Assembly: GCF_004353915.1 (NCBI RefSeq)
Contig: NZ_SMRP01000015.1
Span: forward strand, 85,575-149,574
DNA length: 64,000 nucleotides
Direction: 5' to 3'
DNA from: Paraburkholderia silviterrae
GTDB taxonomy: Bacteria; Pseudomonadota; Gammaproteobacteria; Burkholderiales; Burkholderiaceae
The position numbers were made by a program, and so were the translations under genes. This document shows, in pieces, positions 1 through 9,158 of the stretch; the stretch's first letter is position 1; every line of letters starts with the position of its first letter. The notes beneath the pieces are model-generated. The model did not search any database. It was not told the origin of the DNA and worked only from the letters and a program-made list of their open reading frames with translations.

Positions 1-905
1 TTCGTTCCTCTATCACACTGAAAACAACCAGGTGATGGTGGGTCTCGTCGTCGGCCTTGCGTACCAGAATCCGTATCTTTCGCCGTTCGAAGAATTCCAG
101 CGCTACAAGACGCATCCGGTGATCCGCAAGTACCTGGAAGGCGGCAAGCGCGTGTCGTACGGCGCGCGCGCGATGACGGCGGGCGGGCTGTTGTCGCTGC
201 CGAAGCTCGTGTTCCCGGGCGGCGCACTCGTTGGTGACAATGCAGGCTTCCTGAACGCGGCACGCATCAAGGGCAGCCACGCGGCGATCAAGGCCGGCAT
301 GCTGGCCGCCGAAGCGGCATTCGATGCGGTGCAGGCTGGCCGCCAGAGTGACGAACTCATCGCGTACCCGGAAGCGTTCAAGCAGTCGTGGCTGCACACG
401 GAACTCTACAAGGCGCGTAACTTCAAGCAGTGGATGAGCAAGGGCCTGTACCTGGGCACGCTGATGGTGGGCATCGAGCAGAAGCTGCTGGGCGGCGGTG
501 CCCTGGACGCTGCATCACCAGCATCGCGACCACGAGATGCTCAAGCCGGCGTCGCAGTGCAAGCCAATCGAATACCCGAAGCCCGATGGCAAGCTCACGT
601 TCGACCGTCTCTCCTCGGTGTTCATTTCCAATACGAACCACGAAGAGAACCAGCCCGCGCATCTGACGCTGAAAGACGCAGCAGTGCCGGTCGGCATCAA
701 CCTCAAAACTTACGCAGGTCCCGAGTCGCGATTCTGCCCGGCTGGCGTTTACGAATTCGTGAAAAGCGATTCAAACGAAGATCGTCTGCAAATCAACGCG
801 CAAAACTGCGTGCACTGCAAGACCTGTGACATCAAGGACCCGACGCAAAACATCGTCTGGGTCACACCCGAAGGTGGCGGCGGGCCGAACTATCCGAACA
901 TGTAA
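1..905 (+). pseudogene. ETF-ubiquinone oxidoreductase, 3' part, frameshifted
   Basis: This is the C-terminal part of electron transfer flavoprotein-ubiquinone oxidoreductase, the membrane-associated FAD/4Fe-4S enzyme that passes electrons from ETF to ubiquinone. The reading frame enters from the window edge in frame 2 (SFLYHTENNQ, then GDNAGFLNAARIKGSHAAI) and keeps family similarity to about position 490. Similarity then continues in frame 3, from VPWTLHHQHRDHE through the cluster motif CVHCKTC and the usual C-terminal PNYPNM before the TAA. The change of frame needs one extra base, or two missing bases, in the G-rich run at about 491-500. If real, translation would lose the 4Fe-4S domain, so the gene is broken; an assembly error is the alternative. 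The identity is secure. The broken state depends on read support. Confidence 0.85.
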
Positions 906-981
906 GCGATCAAGCCCCACCGTAGCAGCCGACCACAAATCGAGTGACCCCGCCCGGATCACCTTTATAGATCACCGCGTA

Positions 982-2145
982 ATGCAGCCATTCAGCTTTC
1001 GTACTGTTCCTTCGATCGTGGTCGAGTCGGGCGCTGCGCGCCGCCTCGGCGCACTCCTCGCGCAGTCGTTTCCCGGGAAGACGCGCATATGTGTCGTGAC
1101 CGATGGCTTTCTGCATCGTAGCGGCGTGCTTGACTCCGCGCTTTCGAGTTTGCGGGAGCATGGCTGGGATCTGACCATCGTCGACGACGTCGTTGCCGAT
1201 CCACCCGAGCATGTCGTGCTGGAGGCAACCGGGAAGGCGCGCCATGCGCAGGTGGAAGTCGTGCTGGGACTCGGTGGCGGCTCGTCGATGGACGTCGCCA
1301 AGCTCATCTCGGTGCTCGCATCGGGCACGCAGAAGCTGCCGGAGGTCTACGGCATCGGCAATGTCACCGGCATGAGGCTGCCGCTCGTGCAGATGCCTAC
1401 CACGGCGGGTACGGGCTCCGAGGTGACCGCGGTCTCGATCGTCACGACCGGCGCGACGACCAAGATGGGCGTGGTTTCGCCGCAACTGGTCGCCGACCTT
1501 GCTATCCTGGACGCAGAACTCACAGTGGGCTTGCCGCGGCACGTCACGGCGGCAACGGGCATCGACGCGATGGTGCACGCCATCGAGGCCTTTACGTCGG
1601 CGAGGCTGAAGAATCCGGTTTCGGACCTGCTGGCGACGCAGGCGCTGAGGCTGCTCACGCGGCATCTGCTACCCGCTTGCGATCGCGGCACAGACCTGGC
1701 CGCGCGTGAAGCGATGTTGCTGGGCGCGATGTACGCGGGCCAAGCGTTCGCGAATGCGCCGGTGGCGGCCGTGCATGCGCTTGCCTACCCGATAGGCGGG
1801 ATTTTTCACGTGCCGCATGGGCTGTCGAACGCGCTCGTGCTGCCCCACGTCATGCGGTTCAACGCGCCCGTTGCAGCGCATCTTTATGCGCAGCTTGCGG
1901 ATATCGTGGTGCCCGACCTCGCACGCCACGCAAACGACGATGCGAACGCAGAAGCGTTGATCACCTGCTTCGAGCGTTTGATTGAGGCGACCGGCATTCC
2001 CCGTCGATTACGCGAAGTGGGCATCGAGCCTGACGATCTGCCGCGCCTCGCGAGCGATGCGATGCTGCAAACGCGGCTCCTTCTGAACAACCCACGACCG
2101 TTAGACGAGCACGCTGCACTGACTATCTATCGCGCTGCTTATTGA
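982..2145 (+). CDS. Iron-containing alcohol dehydrogenase (maleylacetate reductase-like)
   Basis: This is a 387-residue group III (iron-type) NAD(P)-dependent alcohol dehydrogenase, the usual length for the family. Visible are the dinucleotide-binding GGGSSMDVAK near residue 100, the family signature GTGSEVTAVSIVT near residue 145, and the metal-ligand segment around HAIEAF and HALAYPIGGIFHVPHG (histidines near 205, 270 and 285). I chose the ATG that begins MQPFSFRTV because the open frame further upstream overlaps the ETF-QO end and shows no similarity. No strong ribosome binding site precedes it. The substrate cannot be read from sequence: relatives reduce maleylacetate or oxidise short diols and alcohols. 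It converges on the nitronate monooxygenase gene, with about 20 bases between the two stops. Confidence 0.85.
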   Translation: MQPFSFRTVPSIVVESGAARRLGALLAQSFPGKTRICVVTDGFLHRSGVLDSALSSLREHGWDLTIVDDVVADPPEHVVLEATGKARHAQVEVVLGLGGGSSMDVAKLISVLASGTQKLPEVYGIGNVTGMRLPLVQMPTTAGTGSEVTAVSIVTTGATTKMGVVSPQLVADLAILDAELTVGLPRHVTAATGIDAMVHAIEAFTSARLKNPVSDLLATQALRLLTRHLLPACDRGTDLAAREAMLLGAMYAGQAFANAPVAAVHALAYPIGGIFHVPHGLSNALVLPHVMRFNAPVAAHLYAQLADIVVPDLARHANDDANAEALITCFERLIEATGIPRRLREVGIEPDDLPRLASDAMLQTRLLLNNPRPLDEHAALTIYRAAY

Positions 2146-2166
2146 GGGCTCTCGCAGGCCTGGCCA

Positions 2167-3180
2167 TTACAGTCGAAGGCCCATTTTTGGCTTCTCGACG
2201 CTCGTGGCATCGAGCATCGATCGGAGTCTTGCCCCAATCAGTGTCTTGGCCTCGCCGATAATATCGTCGATCAGTGCCTTCACGGTGGGAACATCATGAA
2301 TCAAGCCTGCAACCATGCCGCAGCTCCACGCGCCGGAATCCAGCAAGCCGTCGCGCATGACTTTAGGATAAACACCGGCCACCTGGTCAATGATGTCGTC
2401 GATACGAAGATCGTTTCCCTTCTCGCGCTCGATCTCCAGAAGACGTTCCACGCCTGCATTGTTGAGCACGCGCTCGGTATTTCTCAGGCCGCGCATGATC
2501 AGCCGCGTGTCCAGCTCGGTGGCGCTAACAATCGCCCTTTTTACATTCTCATGAACCGGCGCTTCCTGCGTAGCAACAAACCGGGTGCCCATGCTGATGC
2601 CTTCGGAGCCCAGCGCAAGTGCCGCCACCAGACTGCGCCCGTTAGCCATGCCACCCGAGGCAATAGTTGGAATAGCTAACTCTTCTGCAGCACGTGGCAG
2701 CAAGATCATATTCGGAATATCGTCCTCGCCTGGATGACCGCCGCATTCGAAGCCATCCACGGTGACCGCATCACATCCTATCTGCTGTGCCTTAAGGGCG
2801 TGCCGTATTGACGTGCACTTGTGAAACACCTTGATGCCTGCGTCTTTGAGGCTCGCCATGTAGGGCTCTGGATTGCGCCCCGCGGTTTCTACGATGCGCA
2901 CGCCACCCTGTTTGATAGCATCGATGTATTCAGGGTACGGAGGGGCCGAGAACGTCGGAAGGAACGTGAGGTTCACGCCAAACGGTTGATCGGTCATCTC
3001 CCTGCAGCGTGCAATTTCCTTTGCAAGTAGCTCAGGCGTCTTCTGTGTCAGGGCGGTGATAATGCCCAAGCCGCCGGCGTTGGAAACCGCAGAGGCAAGT
3101 TCCGCGAGTCCGACGTAATGCATCCCTCCCTGGATGATGGGATATTGAATTCCGAAAAGCTCGGTGATACGGGTCTTCAT
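2167..3180 (-). CDS. Nitronate monooxygenase family FMN enzyme
   Basis: This 337-residue protein belongs to the nitronate monooxygenase (formerly 2-nitropropane dioxygenase) TIM-barrel family, FMN enzymes that oxidise alkyl nitronates to carbonyls and nitrite. Family features are the N-terminal FGIQYPIIQGGM, the FMN-phosphate loops ASGGMANGRS and GSEGISMGTRF, and CGGHPGEDD carrying the conserved histidine. It is the last gene of a leftward group. The upstream isomerase gene ends 9 bases before its start, so the two are almost certainly co-transcribed. Many members of this family turn out to be enoyl reductases or quinone reductases, so nitronate activity is a family-level statement. Confidence 0.85.
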   Translation of the reverse strand: MKTRITELFGIQYPIIQGGMHYVGLAELASAVSNAGGLGIITALTQKTPELLAKEIARCREMTDQPFGVNLTFLPTFSAPPYPEYIDAIKQGGVRIVETAGRNPEPYMASLKDAGIKVFHKCTSIRHALKAQQIGCDAVTVDGFECGGHPGEDDIPNMILLPRAAEELAIPTIASGGMANGRSLVAALALGSEGISMGTRFVATQEAPVHENVKRAIVSATELDTRLIMRGLRNTERVLNNAGVERLLEIEREKGNDLRIDDIIDQVAGVYPKVMRDGLLDSGAWSCGMVAGLIHDVPTVKALIDDIIGEAKTLIGARLRSMLDATSVEKPKMGLRL

Positions 3181-3189
3181 GCTGGCTCC

Positions 3190-3846
3190 TCATGTCCTTT
3201 GAGTTTCATTACCGTTAATGTTCGGGGTGAGAGGCGTGAGCGCGGCTGGCACATACTGCGCCCCAGCGCAAAGGTACTGATCGAGTAGCCAAATGCGGTC
3301 CCCGCCCCAAAAGAGTTCGTTTCCTGCTGCGAATGTCGGAGAACCAAACACGCCCCGGGAGACCGCGGCTTGGGTCGCCTCGTTGACAGCGCGACGTGAT
3401 TCTTTCGATTCAATGGTTTCCCGGAACCATTGCTTGTCTATGCCCACGGCCTTGCGGGCAACATCGAACAGGATATCCATGTCACCGAGGTGACGCCCCT
3501 CAGCCCAACGTGCACTCAATAGTGCTTTCGCCAGCACCGGTCGCTGTTCAATCGGTTGCGTGTACATCAACTGCTGAGCAGGTACAGGGTCAAACATGGA
3601 GAAGTCGTCGGTAAGCGGCATTCCCAGGACTTTTGCGATCCGCGAAGCGTCATGACGGGCATAAGGGCCCTTGAGCGGCGTATCAAGCAGCGGCTTCAGG
3701 CCCATTACCTTTACCACCGCAACGCCAAGCCGGAATGGTAACCAATGGAGTTTTTTACCGTGACGGTCTGCCAAAGCCTCAATCGCATTCGATGCGAGGT
3801 ACGCGTAGGGCGAGACGAAATCAAAATAGAATGCGATCGAATCCAT
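3190..3846 (-). CDS. 2-hydroxychromene-2-carboxylate isomerase family protein
   Basis: This 218-residue DsbA-like (kappa-class GST fold) protein belongs to the 2-hydroxychromene-2-carboxylate isomerase family. The start ATG gives MDSIAFYFDFVSPYAYLAS, whose serine lies where the glutathione-activating or catalytic serine of the family sits. The C-terminal half has the conserved GVFGSPTFAAGNELFWGGDR (thioredoxin-fold cis-proline loop GSP). An open frame continues upstream but has no similarity and runs antisense to the ligase. In naphthalene and polycyclic aromatic pathways such enzymes isomerise ring-opened intermediates using glutathione. In other operons they act on unknown CoA-linked or aromatic substrates. 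Its place between an acyl-CoA ligase and a nitronate monooxygenase suggests catabolism, but the substrate is unknown. Confidence 0.8.
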   Translation of the reverse strand: MDSIAFYFDFVSPYAYLASNAIEALADRHGKKLHWLPFRLGVAVVKVMGLKPLLDTPLKGPYARHDASRIAKVLGMPLTDDFSMFDPVPAQQLMYTQPIEQRPVLAKALLSARWAEGRHLGDMDILFDVARKAVGIDKQWFRETIESKESRRAVNEATQAAVSRGVFGSPTFAAGNELFWGGDRIWLLDQYLCAGAQYVPAALTPLTPNINGNETQRT

Positions 3847-3952
3847 AATTTCATAGCGAAAATTCAGCGTCTTGCACGTATCCTGCGATGCCGGAAAGGT
3901 TTGCAATAGCCCGACCCAAGAGGCCGCGATCACCAGGGCGGTAGCTGAAGAA

Positions 3953-5584
3953 TCACGGAGCGCTGTCCAGTGATTTGTCTGTACGGGCCTCTTTGAGGAA
4001 CTGCTCACGCAGAACATATTTCTGGACTTTCCCCGATGCAGTCTGGGGGAAGTCGTCCACGAAACGCCAGACCCTCGGCGTTTTGTATGACGCGAGACGT
4101 GTGCGACAAAAGCTGGTGAGCTCGCTTTCTCCTTCGGCTCGTCCAGCTCTGAGCTGGACAAAGGCAGCGATGATTTCACCCCATTCGGCGTCGGGCAACC
4201 CGACCACGCAAGCCCCTGCAACGGCTGGATGGCTAAGCAAAACTTCTTCGATTTCGCGCGGGTATACGTTTTCGCCACCGCGAATAATCATCTCCTTCAT
4301 TCTTCCCTGGATGGTGAGATAACCGTCGCTTGCCATCGAGCCCAAATCGCCCGTCCGAAGCCAGCCGTCGTCGGTCAGCGCCTGTCGCGTGGCCTCCGCG
4401 TTATCGAAGTAACCCCTGGTTACACAACTTCCGCGAGTCCAGATTTCACCCACCGTGCCGACCGGCACCGTTTCGCCGCTTTGTGGATTGGCCACTTTGA
4501 CTTCGACCTGTGGCATGGGCCGCCCGACCGTCAACGCCCAACCCGTTCGAGACTCGTTTTCGCGCGTATGAGTGATATAGGGCGAGGCTTCCGTTTGTCC
4601 GAATCCAATGCCTACCTTGATGCGAAGGGTATGCTCGATCCTCTGTACAAGCGCCGGCGGGACAGGCGCGCCGCCGAGCGTTGCGAGTCTCCAGGAACTC
4701 AGGTCGAAGTCTGCCAATTCTGGATGGTCGAGAATACGAACGAGCATCGTTGGAACTGCGGACATCAATGTCCCGCGCTCCGATTCAATCATATCCAGCA
4801 TCAACGCGGGATCGAAGGTCGGAGGAAGAACATGAGTTCCTCCCGTCTGCAACGCTCCCAACGTCACGAGGCCGCACCCGGCGGTATGAAACAGGGGCAT
4901 CGGGTTGACCCAGACGTCGCCTTTACGCGCACCGATCACTTGCGCATAGATTCGCCCGTTGTTTGCCAACCCCCGATGGGTTAGCAGCGCGCCCTTGGGA
5001 AAGCCTGTGGTGCCAGATGTGTATTGAATTTGGGCTATGGCGCCAGGTTCCACGCGTGGCAACGTGGAGAGCTCTGATGAACCATTGACAAAATCTCCCC
5101 AACTCTCCAGCGAAATGATTTCCCGCAAAAGTGGCAATTCAGGTTTGATTTCCTCCACGACAGCGGCGAGTTTTCTTCCGCGATACTCGGGTTCTACGAT
5201 AATTCCGCTGGCCTGTGATTGCTTGAGGACGTACTTGAGTTCCGAAGCGAGATACGCCGGGTTCACGGTGACAAGCGTAATACCCGCGAGTGCTGCACCG
5301 AGTTCGATCTGCACCCACTCCGGGCTGTTCGATGCCCACAGCGCGACGTGCTCTCCTGGGCGAAAGCGGCTTAGAAGTGCGCCCGCCACTGCACGCGATT
5401 GCGTTAGCAACTCGCCATAAGTCCAGCGACGCCTGTCGGTCCGGCTGACACCCTCAACCAGCGCGACTTCGTTTTCCCAGCGCTGTGCCGCATTCGTGAG
5501 CGCGTCCCCAATGCTGATTTCCAGGAAAGGCTCGCTTTGATCCGCGGGCCAGTACGCCAGGTTTTGTGAATCGGCATGTTCCAT
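3953..5584 (-). CDS. Acyl-CoA synthetase (AMP-binding, fatty-acid/aromatic acid type)
   Basis: This 543-residue class I adenylate-forming enzyme activates a carboxylic acid as acyl-AMP and transfers it to CoA. The P-loop motif YTSGTTGFPKGALLTHRG lies near residues 190-207, the adenine-binding GFGQTEASP near 325, TGDLGSMASDGY near 415, GRMKEMIIRGGENVYP (hinge) near 430, and the catalytic lysine in TASGKVQK near 520. Length and motifs fit the medium/long-chain fatty-acyl-CoA ligase group rather than NRPS domains. It is the first gene of the leftward group that includes the isomerase and nitronate monooxygenase. It diverges from the TetR gene, which is its likely regulator. Substrate is unknown. 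Confidence 0.88.
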   Translation of the reverse strand: MEHADSQNLAYWPADQSEPFLEISIGDALTNAAQRWENEVALVEGVSRTDRRRWTYGELLTQSRAVAGALLSRFRPGEHVALWASNSPEWVQIELGAALAGITLVTVNPAYLASELKYVLKQSQASGIIVEPEYRGRKLAAVVEEIKPELPLLREIISLESWGDFVNGSSELSTLPRVEPGAIAQIQYTSGTTGFPKGALLTHRGLANNGRIYAQVIGARKGDVWVNPMPLFHTAGCGLVTLGALQTGGTHVLPPTFDPALMLDMIESERGTLMSAVPTMLVRILDHPELADFDLSSWRLATLGGAPVPPALVQRIEHTLRIKVGIGFGQTEASPYITHTRENESRTGWALTVGRPMPQVEVKVANPQSGETVPVGTVGEIWTRGSCVTRGYFDNAEATRQALTDDGWLRTGDLGSMASDGYLTIQGRMKEMIIRGGENVYPREIEEVLLSHPAVAGACVVGLPDAEWGEIIAAFVQLRAGRAEGESELTSFCRTRLASYKTPRVWRFVDDFPQTASGKVQKYVLREQFLKEARTDKSLDSAP

Positions 5585-5610
5585 GTGACTGCTGTCTCCG
5601 TCTATTCATG

Positions 5611-5626
5611 CACCAAACGTAAGGTG
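5611..5626. promoter_or_regulatory. Candidate TetR operator dyad
   Basis: CACCAAACGTAAGGTG is an imperfect inverted repeat (12 of 16 positions symmetric) 27 bases upstream of the acyl-CoA ligase start and on the ligase side of the divergent TetR gene. Position and symmetry fit a TetR-family operator. No second copy was found, so this is weak. Confidence 0.3.
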
Positions 5627-5905
5627 AATGTAATTTAATGCGGCGCAGCATACCGCTCGCCAGGTTGCAATTTGATTACGTCCCTATCATAGGCGGCGCG
5701 CTTTCGTGCTTCTATTCGGATTTCGGCGCGCTGATTTCGGTCCGCCACGACGCCTTTATTGCTGGGCGCCGGCGCGACTTGCTGGACATCTACTCGGATA
5801 TCCCTCGTCCCGAAGTTTCAGGGCACATACATAAGGCTAGAATCGACAGTGCGCAGGTCACGCCGGGTGGTGGCTGTCGCGAGCATTGTTGCCGAGGAGG
5901 AAGAG

Positions 5906-6565
5906 GTGCCTGTCAAAGGTCGGAAATTTGGCGCGAACGCACAGATCGCCGTGCGCCGCAGGCCAAGGCAAGGACGGTCCCTGATGACTGTTGACGCCAT
6001 TCTCGAGGCTGCGCAACAGCTTCTGATAAGAGATGGTTTCGAAGCCACGAGCACGACTCGCATTGCCGAGGCAGCGGGTGTCAGTGTCGGTTCGCTTTAT
6101 GAATACTTCACCAGCAAGGAAGCGCTTGTCGCGAAGCTGATCAAACGCCATTGTGACAACCTGCTTGACACCTACGCCAGAGCTTTCAAGGAAGTGGAGG
6201 GCAAGGGGATAGCGTCATTGGTCGACGCGTGGATCGATACAAGTGTGGACGCGTATGCAAAAGATCTTGCCCTGCATCGCGTCCTTCTCGATCAGATGGG
6301 CAGGGTGAGCAAGACACAGCACCTGCGACGCGTTTCTCTCGCTATTGCCGACCTTCTCGAAACCGCGCTTCGCCAATGCGGGGAGCCGATACCCCGGCCG
6401 GACCTGCGGCTCGCGGCTTTTGTCATTGAGTCATCCGGAGAGGCCCTTTTGCATAGGGCCATTCTTTACGGAGACGATCTCCTCAACGATGAGCTGCTAC
6501 GCGAGTGGAAACTCATGACCCGCCTTTATCTTGCGAGTGCGGACAGTTCGCCCACGCAGACGTGA
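5906..6565 (+). CDS. TetR family transcriptional regulator
   Basis: This 219-residue TetR repressor has an N-terminal helix-turn-helix at about residues 45-75 (ILEAAQQLLIRDGFEATSTT, IAEAAGVSVGSLYEYFTSKE) and a helical ligand-binding C-terminal domain. The GTG start is chosen because GAGGAGG lies 5 bases before it; the open frame upstream has no similarity. Residues 1-30 are basic and extend beyond the typical TetR start. It is divergent from the acyl-CoA ligase operon, and TetR regulators so placed usually repress the neighbouring operon and respond to an acyl-CoA or aromatic ligand. The ligand is unknown. Confidence 0.85.
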   Translation: MPVKGRKFGANAQIAVRRRPRQGRSLMTVDAILEAAQQLLIRDGFEATSTTRIAEAAGVSVGSLYEYFTSKEALVAKLIKRHCDNLLDTYARAFKEVEGKGIASLVDAWIDTSVDAYAKDLALHRVLLDQMGRVSKTQHLRRVSLAIADLLETALRQCGEPIPRPDLRLAAFVIESSGEALLHRAILYGDDLLNDELLREWKLMTRLYLASADSSPTQT

Positions 6566-7186
6566 CACCTCCGGGGTCCACCTCGGACGCGCGCGGGCTG
6601 GCCGTGCGATCGGACGCCTGCAGAAGCAACAATAAGAGATCGAAATGGAAAAGAAATTGAAAAATTAATCGTGCGGATCAGCGGTTCCCGCAACATGGAT
6701 ACCGACGAATATTACCGAATATCGGCTAGCCAAAGGGATCGAACAGGCTGGCGAGGCTAGCGATTTTCCGTCGATCACCGGCGCTTCGCGTACCTGAAAG
6801 CAAGATGCCGGTCGCGTACAGCGCGGATCCACACCTCTTTGATGTGCTCGACGGAACATTCCGTTTGTCGCATGTAAGAAATGTCGTCAGCGTGGAAGAA
6901 TTGGGTTTGGCGCGTGTCGCGCCGCGGTCCCCAATATTCATGTTCATAGTGCAACGGAAATAACTTCGCATTCCAAACAAAATTATCTCACACCTTGTTA
7001 CAAGACTATGCTTTTCGCATGGGGCTGACGTCCTCTATGCTTGGTCGCAAGCAATTCGCCGGTTCCGTTGTCGGCAGCGAAGGTTGTCTGTCAGGTCAGT
7101 CGATGAAAAAGGGCGGCATGTTGCTTGTTCCGCCGGTGCCTTGATTGCGGCGGGTTCCATTTTCCCGAGAACGACCGGAGTGCCAG
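6566..7186. other. Intergenic region, one possible 52-aa ORF
   Basis: This is a 620-base gap, lower in GC than its neighbours around 6950-7020. On the plus strand, 6805-6963 could encode 52 residues (MPVAYSADPHLFDVLDGTFR at its start) with protein-like composition but no recognised family; it may be a remnant. The AT-rich part just before 7020 is the likeliest place for the promoter of the adenylation-domain cassette downstream. No hairpin or repeat stands out. Confidence 0.35.
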
Positions 7187-8812
7187 ATGTTGCATGCCTT
7201 CTTCTTCGATTCGGCCGCGGACCGACCGCACAGTCCAGCTTTGTGGGTTGATGGGCGTTCCTATACCTACGCGGAGATTGAGGCTCGGGCACGACACGTA
7301 TCTTCCGGCTTGGCGGCGGTCGAGCGAGCCGGCGACGCGAGGCGTTGTCTGCTGTTTGCGCATCGGAGCGCCGCAGCCTGTTGGGGTGTGCTAGGCATCC
7401 TCGACGCCGGGTTGGCCTATGTGCCGCTTAGCCCGAAGATGCCGGCGACGCGGATCGCGGCCATTATCGAACAGTCCGGTGCGGCGTCGATGCTGGTCGA
7501 TCGCCATTGCGCTGGAATGCTTGATGAGGTGCTCCCTCTCCTTGAGGCGCATCCGCAAATTTTTCTGCTTGGCGAAGAAGCAAGCGATGCCGATCAGCTT
7601 TCCTGCGCCAGCCAATTGCAGCCGCTGCCGGGTGCACCATACGAGAACCGCGGGGGCACCATGGGCGATGTTGCTTACGTGCTATTCACCTCCGGATCGA
7701 CGGGCGCACCGAAGGGGGTGCCAATCACACATGCGAACGCCAACGCATATATAAACGGCCAATTGCAGTTGCAGGTGGGGGACGCTAACGCGCGTTATAT
7801 CCAGTTGTGCGAACTGGTGTTCGATCCGTCCGTGCATGACATGTTCGTTTGCTGGGCGAACGGCGGCTGCCTGTACATCCCGGAGACCGTCGATCCCCTG
7901 TTCAACGCAGATTTCATCAAGCGTCACCAGATTACCCACTGGAATAGCGTGCCTTCAGTGGCTGGCTTCATGCAGCAGATGCGCAAGCTGGCGCCCGGGG
8001 CCTTTCCTAGCCTTCGTGTTTCCATGTTCGGAGGCGAGCCATTGACGCGTTCGCTGGCCCTTGCGTGGATGCGCGCGGCGCCCAACAGCCGGGTCCTGCA
8101 TATGTATGGGCCGACCGAGGCAACCATCGCCTGCACCTGCTTCGAGGTGGAGCGGGCGTTCCTTGACGACGCGCGCAACGCCGTGATGCCGCTGGGCGGG
8201 GCCTTGCCGGGTGTGGAATGGATGATTGTCGATGCCGCGCTCGAACCTGTCGCCTCCGGTGAGCGGGGGGAGTTGCTGGTTGCGGGTCCCCAGATTGCGC
8301 ACGGCTATCTCATCCCAGACGAAGCGGTCAATAGCCGATTTGTCGAAAAAGACTATCCTGGCCGGCGCGCGCGCCGCTGGTATCGAACACGCGACGTTGC
8401 GCGCACAACTGCGACCCATGGACTCGTGTTTCATGGTCGCCTCGATCTGCAGGTCAAGATTCGCGGAAACCGGGTTGAGCTGGAAGAAGTCGAGAATGTC
8501 GTGCAAACGTGCAGCCAGGGCACGCAGTGCGCGGTGATTCCGTGGCCGGTTGACGAAGCGGGCCGTGCCGCCGGACTGGTCGCCTTCGTGGCGAGCACCA
8601 GGGTCGAGCCGACTCGGGTTCTGCAGGCGTGCCGCCAGCACTTGCCGCCTTATGCGGTTCCGCAGCGCCTCGTTGTGGTCGATTCGCTACCGCGCAATGC
8701 GAACGGGAAGATCGACAGAACGGCGCTAGCAGGACAGTTGGTCAATGACACGATTGCCAACCGAACCGTAGAGCGGTCCGGGCAGAGTATGGCGGTCCAT
8801 CTGCGTGCATGA
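7187..8812 (+). CDS. Free-standing NRPS-type adenylation domain (amino-acid-carrier protein ligase)
   Basis: This 541-residue adenylation enzyme should load an amino or carboxylic acid onto the carrier protein encoded next to it. Core motifs in order: A3 FTSGSTGAPKGVP (about 181), A4 CELVFDPSVHD (about 215), A5 MYGPTEATIAC (about 307), A7 YRTRDVA (about 405), A8 GRLDLQVKIRGNRVELEEVE (about 423), and A10 NANGKIDR with the catalytic lysine (about 512). By-eye alignment to GrsA suggests pocket residues D-P-H-N-S-F-M-I-A-K. The aspartate fits an alpha-amino acid, but I recognise no substrate. It has no condensation or thiolation domain. The ATG follows GGAG by 6 bases. The next gene follows within 50 bases, so this heads an operon with the carrier, a tandem hydrolase and possibly the DUF6875-like gene. 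Confidence 0.88.
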   Translation: MLHAFFFDSAADRPHSPALWVDGRSYTYAEIEARARHVSSGLAAVERAGDARRCLLFAHRSAAACWGVLGILDAGLAYVPLSPKMPATRIAAIIEQSGAASMLVDRHCAGMLDEVLPLLEAHPQIFLLGEEASDADQLSCASQLQPLPGAPYENRGGTMGDVAYVLFTSGSTGAPKGVPITHANANAYINGQLQLQVGDANARYIQLCELVFDPSVHDMFVCWANGGCLYIPETVDPLFNADFIKRHQITHWNSVPSVAGFMQQMRKLAPGAFPSLRVSMFGGEPLTRSLALAWMRAAPNSRVLHMYGPTEATIACTCFEVERAFLDDARNAVMPLGGALPGVEWMIVDAALEPVASGERGELLVAGPQIAHGYLIPDEAVNSRFVEKDYPGRRARRWYRTRDVARTTATHGLVFHGRLDLQVKIRGNRVELEEVENVVQTCSQGTQCAVIPWPVDEAGRAAGLVAFVASTRVEPTRVLQACRQHLPPYAVPQRLVVVDSLPRNANGKIDRTALAGQLVNDTIANRTVERSGQSMAVHLRA

Positions 8813-8859
8813 GCACGTGGACGACATACCCAAATGCACACGGGTTATGGGAGGAATCA

Positions 8860-9138
8860 ATGCAAGCCGCTTTGCGCAGCATCATTTCGGAGTCCGCATG
8901 CCTTGACGTGCCGGTCGCAACCTTGAGCGACACCGACAACCTCTACGACGCTGGACTGTCCTCACTTGGCACGATACGCGTGATGCTGGCGATTGAAGAG
9001 ACGTTGGACATAGAGATACCGGCAGAGCTGATTACGTTCGACCTGTTTCAAAGCATCGAGTCTCTCGCCGGCATGCTCGCTTCGCTGACACAGGAGGGCC
9101 GGACGGAGTGCGCGCCGTTCGCGACCGCACAACGATAG
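8860..9138 (+). CDS. Acyl/peptidyl carrier protein
   Basis: This is a 92-residue carrier protein. The motif DNLYDAGLSSLGTIRV (about residues 27-42) matches the phosphopantetheine site (normally GxDSL), with the second serine of GLSSL as the attachment residue. The motif aspartate is replaced by serine, a variation seen in some free carriers. I chose the ATG preceded by GGGAGGA. An earlier in-frame ATG overlaps the stop of the adenylation gene as ATGA and would add 17 residues unlike a carrier fold. It should receive the acyl group from the upstream adenylation enzyme. No phosphopantetheinyl transferase lies in the window, so it would rely on one elsewhere. Confidence 0.85.
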   Translation: MQAALRSIISESACLDVPVATLSDTDNLYDAGLSSLGTIRVMLAIEETLDIEIPAELITFDLFQSIESLAGMLASLTQEGRTECAPFATAQR

Positions 9139-9158
9139 TCAAATCAAGGAGGACAGCA

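Noticed and set aside
7187..8812. D-alanine--poly(phosphoribitol) ligase (DltA)
   Set aside because: The carrier and A-domain pair resembles DltA/DltC superficially, but DltB and DltD are absent, the organism is Gram-negative, and the neighbours are a tandem hydrolase and a DUF6875-like protein.
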